Notes under the pieces: generated by a model
Told to the model about the DNA's origin: nothing
The model's database searches: none
Seen by the model: only the letters and a program-made list of their open reading frames with translations
In this document: in pieces, positions 26,301 through 37,500 of the stretch
Numbering within the stretch: the stretch's first letter is position 1
Layout: each line of letters begins with the position of its first letter
Translations under genes and position numbers: made by a program
From: Diprion similis
Lineage: Eukaryota > Arthropoda > Insecta > Hymenoptera > Diprionidae
DNA: 64,000 nt
NCBI RefSeq assembly: GCF_021155765.1
Contig: NC_060118.1
Span: forward strand, 9,297,646 to 9,361,645
Reading direction: 5' to 3'

Positions 26301-28095
26301 ACTGCGGAAATGCCCCGGGACAAGATCCGTGCCTCCTGGGAAGGTGGATAACACCCGCTGCCATGTCCGTCTACCTTCTCGTGGCTAATATTCTCTTGAT
26401 CAATCTCCTGATAGCGGTATTCAACAACATATTCAACGAAGTAAACGCTGTTGCTCACCAAGTATGGATGTTCCAACGTTTCACCGTCGTCATGGAGTAC
26501 GAACAGAAACCGGTTCTCCCTCCACCACTGATTATAGTTTCGCACATCTATTTGCTTATTAAATATATCATTAGATACGTCAGGCAAGGCGAGATGCTGT
26601 CCACAGAGGCACACGACAATGGGCTAAAACTCTTCCTCGAGGAGGATGACATGGAGCGATTATACGACTTTGAGGAGGATTGTGTCGAGGGATATTTCAG
26701 GGAGCAAGAGCTCAAACTACAGATGTCCACAGACGAGCGGGTGAAAGTAACAACCGAACGCGTCGAGCACATGCATCAGAAAATTGAGGACATCGACAAA
26801 AAGGAGAACAGTCGGAACGTTTCCTTGCAGGTAAGAATTCAGCGTTAGTAGTATTGCGCATTGAAATTTCGTTCTCGATGTTAAAATTGAATATATTTTT
26901 ATTTCAGGCTGTAGAATTTAAGATGCGGAAACTGGAGGAGCTGAACGAACAGACCTTGGCTCATTTAGGAGTAATACATCGTTTCATGGCGACTCATACA
27001 TCGAATTTAGATCTACCGCGGTTCGATCCGACCTCAGAACCGCGACCTAGACGAGCCTCTGAGAGATCGGAGGCCGCTTCCGAGTCAGACTTGATCACTC
27101 AATCGCCTCTGCTTCACACCCGACGCCGCAAGCTTTTGAAATCGTTAACGGACGCCACCTTCTTCCCAACGACAACAACGCCATTGGAGGACGAAGTGCC
27201 TCTGCGAGCGACGGTTCTCAGCTCGTTGGACAATCTGAGTAAGAACGATTCGTCGAACAGCAGTGACGAACCAGCGTCTCAGGAGGTGTTCAAGACCTCG
27301 GAAAGTAGGGAGAGCAACGCGAGCGAGGAGGATGCAAAACCGGAGAAAGAAATCAACGATCATTACAAAAGGTCAGGCAGTGTTGACGTCACGTCTACTT
27401 CGGCGTTCGAAGCGAGACGCGATTCCTCGGGTCATCCTCCGTCTGTGAGGCAATCGAGCCGCACGCTCTCTGAGCCAGATAATTTACTTGCACCTCCTGC
27501 AAGCGGTGCACAAAGAGGAGTGACATGGGCCGAGCCGAAGGTTGCTGTGATACCGAGCTCTGCGGGGAGTAACAACGCCTCGTCTAATCCGAGGTCAGTT
27601 CTTCTCGCCATGCGGTCCGAGTACACCAGCATCACCGACGAGCTCGAAAGTTACTGCGGCCTGTTAAGTCCCCCCAGAACTCCGCCCGTCTCGCCTCCGC
27701 CTCGTCGAGGGCGATACGCGTCGGAGATGTCAAACCCCGAGATGGCTCTGCACATTGAGAAAGAGCATCTACGCGACGCCGAGGAGTGTGACTACCAGCT
27801 TATGGAGGGACTTATACATCGACGATACATGCACGACACTGACATACCGGAGGATGTAGAATCCGATGACAATGAGGACAGCGCTTTTTTCCTGACTGTA
27901 CACAACGAGAGGCGACAGCTAAGGCGGGCCTCCGCCGTTGAAGATGAAGCCTTCAAATCCCGACCCACCATTAGCGTCACCAAAGAAATTGAACAGACTC
28001 TAGCTCGACCTCCTATTCGAGATAGCGATACTGATCTACCCGCCGATCACGGTCTCAGCACATGTCCTGCTCCGGCGTCTGAGACGATGTGTTGA
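17281..28095 (+). CDS. Trpm: TRPM cation channel (kinase-less, insect type)
   Basis: Exons: 18799-18861 or alternative 17281-17310 (starts); 19368-19450; 20961-21171; 21258-21471; 21533-21692; 21769-21905; 21994-22150; 22352-22505; 22571-22879; 22976-23534; 23643-23854; 24192-24380; 25277-25489; 25574-25922; 26007-26152; 26240-26830; 26908-28095. Optional in-frame cassettes are 20297-20353 and 24761-24823. All phases agree; about 1645-1685 aa. Residues 20-690 are the TRPM homology region ([82 protein letters not shown]). S1-S6 span about 754-1145, the pore reads [12 protein letters not shown] near 1084, and the TRP box is VWMFQRF near 1152. The tail is an acidic/Ser-rich segment of about 395 residues ending in ETMC, with no alpha-kinase domain, as in the single insect Trpm. 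Role from family knowledge: divalent-permeable plasma-membrane channel for Mg/Zn homeostasis and sensory signalling. A His-rich insert ([10 protein letters not shown]) lies in exon 22976-23534. Confidence 0.93.
17643..18308. mobile_element. Foldback element: near-perfect 325-bp inverted repeat in TRPM intron
   Basis: The left arm (17643-17965) and right arm (17980-18308) are reverse complements over about 325 bases with few mismatches, separated by a 14-base loop (aaacatcagcaaag). Outer ends read attagactgtatc and gatacagtctaat. Both arms carry the same markers, e.g. gcaaggagcaagaaccattt on the right and its complement on the left; the right arm has an expanded poly-A tract. No coding capacity. 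It lies between the two alternative first coding exons. It looks like a hairpin MITE or foldback transposon, and a transcript would form a long dsRNA stem. Confidence 0.85.
18799..18861 (+). other. Alternative first coding exon B of TRPM
   Basis: ATG then [20 protein letters not shown], donor caag/gtagag, phase 0 into the exon at 19368. The exon likely starts near 18740 after the good acceptor cttatgttttttag. All three frames upstream of the ATG carry stops, consistent with 5' UTR. Confidence 0.55.
20297..20353 (+). other. Candidate 19-codon cassette exon of TRPM
   Basis: Flanked by ttgcgtttttag and gccag/gtgaga. It is 57 bases long, entering and leaving in phase 2 like the exons on either side (19450 and 20961), so inclusion or skipping both keep frame. 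It would insert [18 protein letters not shown] plus one junction residue before the conserved CCCG motif. I do not recognise the peptide in other TRPM proteins. Confidence 0.45.
24761..24823 (+). other. Candidate 21-codon cassette exon of TRPM
   Basis: Flanked by atattttttag and atcaag/gtacaa, 63 bases, phase 0 on both sides. It encodes [20 protein letters not shown] and a final Lys, a Ser- and basic-rich stretch in the acidic cytosolic linker after S1. Good splice sites and neutral phase suggest optional use; the composition suggests a phosphorylation-prone segment. Confidence 0.5.
26153..26239 (+). other. Open-frame 87-bp intron before the TRPM pore
   Basis: Donor gac/gtaagt and acceptor ttttctacag are both good, and removing it gives [16 protein letters not shown], as expected for TRPM. 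The intron is 29 codons long, in frame, and contains no stop, so a retained-intron transcript would still make a full channel with 29 extra residues immediately before the pore helix. Confidence 0.7.
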
Positions 28096-29000
28096 TTTGT
28101 TTCATCATTCTTTCCACTCACTCGCCGAGAGCTTAACTTACATGATTCTGAGCTCAAGCATTAGTTATTCGCAGTCGTTTGTTGATGACCTTATCGATTT
28201 TTTTTAAACGGTATTCCAAATGGAATATTCTCTACGAGATTCATCTTCCAGTATTCCGCATTATAATATACATGTACACTATTGTACACACGCCTAGATC
28301 TTCCACTGTGCTTTTATAATCGACTGTTTCTTATAGAATCTTAATCGTTGAAGTCTGTAGGTTTGCTATACATATTTTTTTACTTCTATTCAATCAGGTT
28401 TCGAAATTGTGATTCACGTTTTAGTATATATTTCGTGTAGCCTTCGGTAAGAATAATCTGTAATGGATTCAGCTTTAGAAGATACCACGCATCTGAGTAG
28501 TAATCATTTATTCGCTGCAGTAGCAAAAATATTCTGAAACATTACCTTTCGCCGAAATCGGAAGTTGGAGTAAATATGAATTTATTACTTGATACTGTTT
28601 AGTATCTAGTATATACATGCTTAACGATCCTTTTGCGACCGTTTAGTTAGGTGAATATATTTTATTAGATTTGCGATTGTTATACACGTAATTTGATAAT
28701 CGAAATTATTCTCATCGTGTATTTTGCAATCAGTAGGTAATTAGATTAGATTAGACTAGATCTCAAAAGAGGACATTTTGTTGGATATTTTGTCTGTAGT
28801 GCGTTTTCTAGATGTGATTTCGTGAATCGATCCTCTTCTATGGTTCACGGTAGTTTATTTCTCTCTCTTTCTTTCCTAGGCTCATAAAACAAAACCGTCT
28901 AGTTTACCAATGATAGTTATTGCTTCCAATAAATTGTTCTCTCACAGATGTAGTGACAGGTTTTTTTTTAAAAACTTGGTGATTTATATTTAATATTTCT
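28096..29000 (+). terminator. TRPM 3' UTR with candidate poly-A signal
   Basis: AT-rich, non-coding. AATAAA at 28928-28933 is the clearest canonical poly-A signal after the stop, giving an 830-base 3' UTR. Alternative longer ends cannot be excluded because the AT-rich sequence downstream has further weak variants. Confidence 0.45.
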
Positions 29001-30540
29001 TCACGTTTATATGGGATGAAAATACGTATATGTATACATATATCTAAAATTTACATGTGTATTATGAATACCTTTACATTTACGATCGTAAATTGTTTAC
29101 GGGCGATCTATTAACTACTGTGTATGTCCTTCAATAGAGCTTATTAGCTTATTATAGTATTAGTAAATTTGACCGAAGATTTGATTGATGAATTTGTAAT
29201 AATTAATTACTAAAAATCGGAAATTGTACATAATAATAATAATAACAAAAAAGATAATAACAGGGGGGGGGGGGGGGGAGTTATAGGTTTTGAAAATTAA
29301 TTGACTAATATAGTGTGTCAGCTATGACTTGTAATTCGTACGTACCTTCACCTCATATACGTCGGATATAACTCATCAGCTTCGTAATTGAGAATTTCAT
29401 TCGCAATTCAAAGCTCTAAGCTTATGCAAGTACACACTGTAATATTGCTCAAAGAAAAAAAAAATAACCAAGAAAATACGCAAACAAATACAACATAATA
29501 ATAATAATAATAATAACATTAGTCGCGAAATAATAGTTGAAAAGAAAATATCGCGAACGATGGATCGCATTTGTAATACTGAAACACGTAATATTCATAC
29601 AACAGAAGTTCTATGTTCATTGTAACATGTATATTTTATATAATTATGTTGACAGTTATGATTTATCGTGTTCGGTGTTTTATTAGGTAATTTTTTTCAC
29701 TTATTTTTTTTTTGTTTTTCCAAACAGTCAAATTTATATACCGTGAGATTTTTCAACTAGTCACAAATGTAGGCAATAATAGGAAACTATTTGGACAATT
29801 TTTGAAATGGAGATTTTTTTTCTCAGCTCGGCCGCTTCTCCATATACATCGTGAAATATTTCTCCTGGTTTGTGGGTTTTTAGTAAAAGTATAAATTAAC
29901 CCCTCAAATCAATATTTTTAGAAATTCGCGACAATTAGGACTCGATGAAAAATTTCTAGAATGACAGTACGAATAATTTCGGAGTAAAAATATTTAACTA
30001 AATATCAAGTGGTCAAACGTATATTTTTAGCAATCTATTTTTCTTGATATTTTACGTTCATATCAGATCTTTACTCTAAATCTCTACATAATGGTGCTTT
30101 ATAAATTTGTTTCTAGATTTTCTCGAGACGTTTCTGAATATTGTGTAAAATCGTGGAAAAATTTTGGTTCCAACGAATCGTGGGAAAAAAAAAGAATAAA
30201 TAAATACTTTTTAGCTCAATTTCCAAACAAATGGTCGTGGAAACAAGAAAAACATATCCAAGAGGTACATACATGGAAAAATTAGGCCAGTTTACAAAGA
30301 ACATTCGTATTTTAACAAAAAGTTACCATATCAAGGTTACCTAGCCTAGCTCGTAATATTGCAATAACTTCAGTTAGATCGTCAAACTATGACACGAATA
30401 ATAATTGTAGTACGGTGATATAATAATAGTATAGTGTGATAAATTTATCTTTGGTCAAATAGGTGGACTATAAGTTTCGTTTTCCTATTTTTGTGGGACA
30501 ATATGGCGACAAGTATTTTGTCTAAAACATAAAATTATGA

Positions 30541-30552
30541 ACAAAAAAAAAA

Positions 30553-30595
<43 letters not shown>

Positions 30596-30600
30596 ATACA
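30541..30600. repeat. A-run and (CA)n microsatellite
   Basis: An A stretch with one C is followed from about 30556 by roughly 20 CA dinucleotides, interrupted by single T changes at the right end. Confidence 0.95.
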
Positions 30601-31272
30601 AGAGAGAAAGAAAGAAAGGAATAAATCAGTATAGAAAAAAGATAAAGCGGAGGATTAATTGTTACAATTACGAATATTTTATCGATCTGCTAATACTATC
30701 CTCAGCAATAATTAAGATACATTATTATTATATCGTCGAGATGATATCACGAGTGATTAAAGCGAGACAATAATTATATTATCTGTGTGTATAAATTTGC
30801 GTATATTTTGAAAATAATTTTTGAAAACATCAGTTCACACTTTGCGTTTTAATATTGTAATTATATTGAGTAACGTTTACGGATATATACATGTAACGAT
30901 CGGTTACCCGCATTTGTTATAAACTATAATGAAATCACTTATCAATGGTTATACGCATAAAACTTAAGTAAGACAATTATTGTCATCCAGTAACTGTTTC
31001 GTTACACATACCTTACAACGATTTACGCGCTTTTACTCAACGATATATATATTTATGCATTTATGCATATCACTACATGTGTAATGATTCCTTCCTAGCG
31101 CTCACCGCGATGTATTTCAATATTTATAAAATACTATAAATATCTAGGTTCAGAAGTAAATTTTCAAAGTATATATTATAAACTTAACTCACCTATGTGC
31201 TTAACGACGCAACTATAACGTTTAAGATGGAAAAAAAAATTGGCAATCTTGTTAACATATGACTATACAATT

Positions 31273-31497
31273 TAGGGTGGTCCTTATTTAGGGTGTTAAC
31301 GAATTTTTGCCGCACCATACCCCAAATCAACTTCAAATAATTTTAAAACAATTGTCTAATTTTTCTAGATTTCTATCTCAACTCTGGTATAGTCTAAAAA
31401 TCTGAAAAAATTAGTTAATTGTTTTTTAATTATTTGAAGTTGATTTGGGGTATGGGGCGGCAAAAATTCGTCAACACCCTAAACAAGGACCACCCTA
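31273..31497. mobile_element. 225-bp hairpin element (MITE-like inverted repeat)
   Basis: Arms of about 100 bp are reverse complements. The left begins tagggtggtccttatttag and the right ends aaacaaggaccacccta. Both contain the pair cccaaatcaacttcaaat and atttgaagttgatttgggg. The loop is about 23 bases near 31375-31398. There is no coding capacity. Size and terminal inverted repeats fit a MITE; no clear target-site duplication is visible. Confidence 0.8.
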
Positions 31498-32689
31498 CTA
31501 TACATACATATATATTATATATATTATATATACACACCTATGGATATACACTAGTCTAAAATTTCTATAAACTTATTATCCGAAAGTGATAATCGAACGC
31601 ACGTATCTATTCGCATCTAAAGCTATTCTAGGTTTGTTATATCTATGTATACATATTGTAATGTGATGTATATGGCGGGGTGCGTTTTGTCAGCCAGCGA
31701 ATGAAAGTTCTACTGCCTACTTTATTATAACACGTACAATATTATGTATTATAGTAGATTTATTATATTGACAGGGCTCGTAATTATTGAACGTCAAGAA
31801 GCAACGATATACATTGCGCGTAATATGCATATTCATACGTTAAATTCATTCTTCGTGGTCACGTTGGAATTATTTTACTTTATACACAAATCATTGAAAA
31901 ACTTACACGTCGAATTATTTTGCTTATAATCAATCGGTCACGGACTCGTTTTTTATCGGCGAATTTTTCAAAAATCAATCCGGGTAAGTTTGGTCTTTTC
32001 AAAATTCAGTCTGCGTTCTTCTTCTTTTTTTTTTTTAACATGATTCGATTTAGCGAAGAAAATTTGAAACGCGAAAAAATATTCTTTCTGCTTACTCCGG
32101 TACTTAATTGTTGGAATACTTTTATTTTTTTTTATCAATAGTTAGAAATCAAAAAATAGTATAGTAATATCAGGAAGAGCGTAACAATTGCATTAGTTAA
32201 TTCATATCACATTACGCGGGCGTACCGTGTAAATTATTTAGTGATTTTTATAGCGTATTTAAAATTTACACTTAACACACACATAAATCGGCTGATTTTT
32301 ACTCGAATATACATGTAACGAACTGAATCTGACTTCACACATATCACTTTTTCAATTTTTCTCGAACTTGCGAAGACACGCTTCGTCTGAAACTTTTTTC
32401 TACAAATATGTATATATAAATATATGTATTAGACAAATGTGCTCCTCGATGGTAATCGCGATAATGAATTGTTACTAGAACGTGGCAACAAAGAGAGATA
32501 TTTCAACCTAACATGTTGTTGCGATTTCTCGTTCGTTTTTTAAATATATTAATTGTATTTTAGAACTGTTTAAAAATTGAACATGCAAAACGTATGTTCG
32601 CACAACTTTTGTCTTTGAAAACTTTCGATCTCGTATCACAGTAAAACGATTTCAATCCAAAAAGTGTTTTTATTGATATTGTTATTAAC

Positions 32690-33239
32690 GGGTTAGGTAC
32701 ACCTGCAAGGCCAAAAAGAATGCTTTTTTTTAAAGACAGTCTTCGTTATTCATTGATCAATATTTATCTGTTCAAGAGATACACATTTCAAGAAGTTACA
32801 GTAATTTTTTCACGTAAAAAGTGTGATTAACAACCGAGTTACAGCCAATCTCCCAGAGCCCTCCCCCCCCCCCCCCCAAAAAAAAAAAAAAGTTTAGCGG
32901 TGTGTAACGTATAACTCATGACTGGATCATCTGAAGCAAGCAAAATCGTTGGAATTAGTTAAAAACAATATTCTCGTGTACTTGACAGCGAGATTCAATT
33001 AAAATTTAATTTTTTTTTTTTTTCGACAAAATGGTGAATGTTGAAAGTAAAAAATGTTTTGTTGTTGAGTGATTGTTTATCACTCTTTTAGATGAAAAAA
33101 ATTACCGTAACTTCTTGGAATGTGTATATCTCGGACTGATAAATATTGATCAATGAATAATGAAAACTGTCTTAAAAAAAAAGTTTCAAAAGAAGCGTTT
33201 TTTTTTTTTTTTTCTGGTCTTGCAAGTATACCTAACCCC
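32690..33239. mobile_element. Inverted-repeat element with 280-bp unpaired centre
   Basis: The left arm (about 32690-32813) starts gggttaggtacacctgcaag and ends near gtaattttttcac. The right arm (about 33092-33239) starts gaaaaaaattaccgtaac and ends gcaagtatacctaacccc. Both carry attgatcaatatttat or its complement. Arms are diverged (roughly 80 percent by eye) with homopolymer length differences. The centre contains a C15/A14 tract. It is probably an old foldback element. Confidence 0.75.
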
Positions 33240-34513
33240 TGAAAAAACTAATTAACACATCGACCCCTTTCTGGTTCCCGAATTCTCGACCTGTTGTTTC
33301 GAAATAAATAATAAATTACGTGTAGCTTTATAATGCGTAACCTTCAATCTGGTTAAATCTGATATAAGTTTGATTTGCGAGGCGAGTTGTAACGCGAGCT
33401 ATTGCGGGCAGGCTTGTAAAATTTGACGAGTAAATAAATAATGAGTCGTCGTAAATTCTATCCGCTTTTAATTTCAGGGCATTATATTTCCACTTGTGGC
33501 AGTTTTGCATCGAATTAGCAAAAAACGTAACACTCCGAACCTCGTGTACGAGTGTGTTTCGATTTTTGTTTTTGTTTCGTACAATCTAGTTACGCAACTC
33601 AACGTATACAACGTTAATTATCCCAACTCTGATGGTACGTGATGTGCATGAAATCATATTCGCTTCTCCCCCCTCTGCCTGCGCGAAACTTTCCTAATCA
33701 CGAGTGACTTGATGCAATTTCTGGATGTCTAACTTCGACTCAATCCCATTAACCTTGATTTATACAGGAAAGATTTTCGACCCTTGTACACCTTGTCGTC
33801 GTGCCGTGAATGCAAGGCAATCTCTAATGGAAATCATTATTTGTTTAATGTGAGATAAAGCTGCTCCTTTTTATCGGATTCTGACGAAATTGGAACGATT
33901 CAAGACGCTCAGAAATATTTATAAACTAGACTTTGTTCTGAGAATTTCACGACAGTTGAATGAGAATGATTAGAGCACAAGTCATTTAGTCATTGCACAA
34001 GAAAAGAAAAAAAAACATTTATTTCTAACTTATCAATTAATTTTCGAATCTTGTGAAGACATACAGAATCTAAATTTTACCAAGGATGTTTAAATTAAAT
34101 CAACCGTGAATTACTCTGTATCCTTATGAAATTCTTTTGAAACTTTTTCTAAGAATTACACAAAGTTTATTTTAGTTTGGATGAAAAGGAATCAAAGAAG
34201 CGTGAGAGTTTTTTTATTCATATTTTCGTGACGAATTTTTAAAATAGACAATCAATTTTCCGCGTTTGGATTGTAAGACTGACCGATAACAACGTGAAGT
34301 AAATAAAAAACTGTTTACCAAGTCTTGCATAATTCAGTACGCGGTATAAACTCGCACGTTCGTTCGCTAACTCGTTACAGTTTTACTATCTCGTTCTGCA
34401 CGAGTCACGAAAAACGCTTTTTACTTTTCGGTCTCAATTTTTCTCGATACCCGCTTTTAATCAGTATCCCACGAATCGCCAAAGCCAGCGAATCTCAAAA
34501 GCCTTTAACAATT

Positions 34514-37500
34514 ATGACTATTTCGAAGCAAAAATTTTCCCACCCAGTTTCCGGCCACTTCAAAAATTGGCTCAAGGATTATTTACGCAATAGTTCCATC
34601 GCAGGATGCGCTTATTACGTCACACCCGGAACGCGGCCTAAAGAGCGGTAATTTTAAACACCGCAAACATCTGTTTAGTCTCCGCAAAATATGTTTGTTT
34701 CTTTAATTTAGTCGTTTTGAAAAAAATTCTTGAAAAACGTTTGAACATTTTGTAGCAAATTAATTCCAATTGACGATCAATATTTATCTACTGAAACATG
34801 TTCACAAAATTTTTCAACGTCTTAACATAATCGTCAAAAATTAATTAACGAATTTTCTTTTTCCAGAACTTATTCATTTTCTTTACAGAAAAGGCGACTG
34901 AAATCCTCAGCTTGATTGTAATTCTCGAAAATCTGATTCTTCAACTGAAATATTATTCTTCGCAGGCTTTTTTGGCTCGCTGTCCACATCACGTCGATCT
35001 TATTCATCGGTGCAATGACTATTGAAGCGACCATCGAATACGCGACAAGCCCAACGGTCACGACTATCGACAGAACCGATTATCCAGTTCAAGAAGTCGA
35101 CTTTCCGGGGATAGCCATTTGCGATTTGAACAAGATCAGCCTGAGCGGGGCCAGAAAAATTGCCCGCCAGATATTGTAGGTACCTATTAATATTCCAGGG
35201 GATGTGAAAAATATTTTGCACCATAAAAATTTATTCCCAATATTGCATCTCGGAATTTCGATCAGAAAGTGCAGAAATCTTTGGACGTTTCGCTAACCAT
35301 TTATTGCCTCGATTGCAGCGAGGACGCCAACATCATAAACGATAACATCAGCTATTACGAGATCCTGGATATGTTGAAATACTTGGGACACCTTTACGTC
35401 TTCGAATTGAACGAGGGCGAGGAGCAGAGTGTCGAATTTCTTCACAAATTATTGACCCAACGATACGAGAGTTACGCTCCTCGAATATTGAAAGAGGTTT
35501 GTTTTATTGTTATATATGTTGTGTGAAATTGTATTTTTGTTCTTCTGAGATTTTTTAAAAATTCCCGTTGAAATTAAATGAATTTCGTTGGAATTACTTC
35601 TTATTAATTGCACGATAAAATGCATGAATGCTTTGCCATTCCGACTAACTTGTTTTTGATTCGAAACAAAATCCGAGCTCAATTCTATACGAATTATACA
35701 GGCCTGCGATCGTTTTCCCCTAACGAAACTTGTGAGTACTAATTTCGGTAGATATTAGATACGAATATATTTAAAAGAATATTAAAAACATCCTGTCACG
35801 TAAATTTTTTGAAAAATTTCTAATCAACTTTCAATTTCTATTTATTATTATTGTATTTATTATTCATCTAGCTTCACTAGTTGTTGTCTATGGTAATTGT
35901 AAGCATATTTAAAGCTACGTAAGTACAAGGGAAAAAGATTGAACAGTTTTGAAGAAAGTAGAAAAAGATATCACAAGTCTTTTTTGATTTATCTGGCCTC
36001 TTAAGTCTTGTCTAAAAACAACGCTCAATTCCAATCATCATAACATTTGAAGGAGAAAAATAAGTATTTCATAGAGGATCAACTGAATTTATCAAAAAAC
36101 AATTAATCTCCTCGTTTATATCGATCTGTTCGATCCAGTCACGGAATTTCTCGTTTCAGATTACCCCGAATTGCCAATCGATGCTTCAACGCTGCAGCTG
36201 GGCAGGAAAGGACCACTCCTGTGTAGACATATTCTACTCCCGAAAAACTGCGGATGGTTACTGTTGCATCTTTAACTACGTCAGACCAAGCGACGATTTT
36301 GGAACGTGAGTGGCAGCTCTTCCATTTCTGATTATATTATCGTAGATTTTCATTTCACAAGGGGTAGAATTCTTACGGCACACGCCTTTGACACGTCAAT
36401 AGAAACATCCTCGCAGACATCGTGACGAGCAACGGGATCGAGCATGCCGTCGGCATTGGTGTTCAGGCTGGTCTCAGGGTCTCCTTGTACTCAAATTTTA
36501 CGGACCATTTCTACAAGACACTTTCCAGTCTTGGCTTCAAGGTACGATAATGTGAACCTTGGGAGGGATCGAGTCGTCTGCCAGTGATCTTGATTGATGG
36601 ATTTTTGTCGTTACTCAGCGCCGTTTTCATTGATTGTTCATAAGATCCAGATATTCTCCTCGTTGGACTTCCCGGACACGTCGAGCGGCAGTCTTCGCGA
36701 AATTATCGTCGCACCACGGACGGAATCTTACATCACTCTTCACGCGACGTCGTTTTACTCTGTTCCGGTATGGAAAATTTCCTCATGACGTCAGAGCCTG
36801 GTTCTCGGCGCCATTTCATCACCACATAACCTAAGTTTTTCATTTTAATCGAGGCAAATCATAATTCTTGGGCTTTCAAATTGCTCATGTCACATAAATT
36901 AGTTAATCATAATTAATAATATACCTGATCCACTATCCATACGCGAAAAACACGGTCAACAAAATATTGTATGTGGTATGCCCGTAAACCGCCTGTTTTT
37001 TGGCAAGGATGAAGATTTCAGGACGAGCTGAAGGCGAGCCGGAAGCGAGTACTGAAATTATCCGAGCCAAAAAACGGTTTACGGGCATGCCACATACAAC
37101 ATTTTTCACGGTATGGGCATCGAAAAGCAAAACGAAGAGTGAGGTTATGTCGCGATCTGTTCGACGAAGCTACTTTATTCGCCAGTTTGGGATGCGCACT
37201 TCGAACTGCGCATCAAAACTACGGAATAAAGACTTTATTCCGCAACTTTGTTCGCTGCCGTATAAAGCGTGACTTTACGGAACGAAAACTGTCACAAAAA
37301 GTGGACTTTTCAATGCCCATGCCGTAAAAAATAATTCGTCTCCGTCTGATCATAAGCTGACTTTCATCATTGGACTGTGATTTTTGACGCGTTGCCGTTA
37401 TTCAAATCGAATATTTTTCGTTCCTGAATTTTAGGAAGTTTATCGGTATAGCGTCGAAGTACGAGACTGCCTTTTCAAAGATGAATTGGCCGCCATATTT

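Larger units (their letters stand above)
29001..34513. other. AT-rich spacer between TRPM and pickpocket gene
   Basis: About 5.5 kb with no supportable gene. It holds a 15-base G run (29264-29278), an (ATA)n tract near 29496-29515, an A run plus (CA)n microsatellite (30541-30600), two inverted-repeat elements (31273-31497 and 32690-33239), and a C15/A14 tract (32863-32891). Short open frames here are interrupted, low-complexity and unlike any family I know. Confidence 0.6.

Noticed and set aside
26234-26614. 126-codon minus-strand frame over TRPM S6
   Set aside because: Antisense shadow of a well-supported exon.
37000-37272. 90-codon frame as a gene in the pickpocket intron
   Set aside because: It belongs to the palindromic repeat present in three copies, and no protein family is recognisable.
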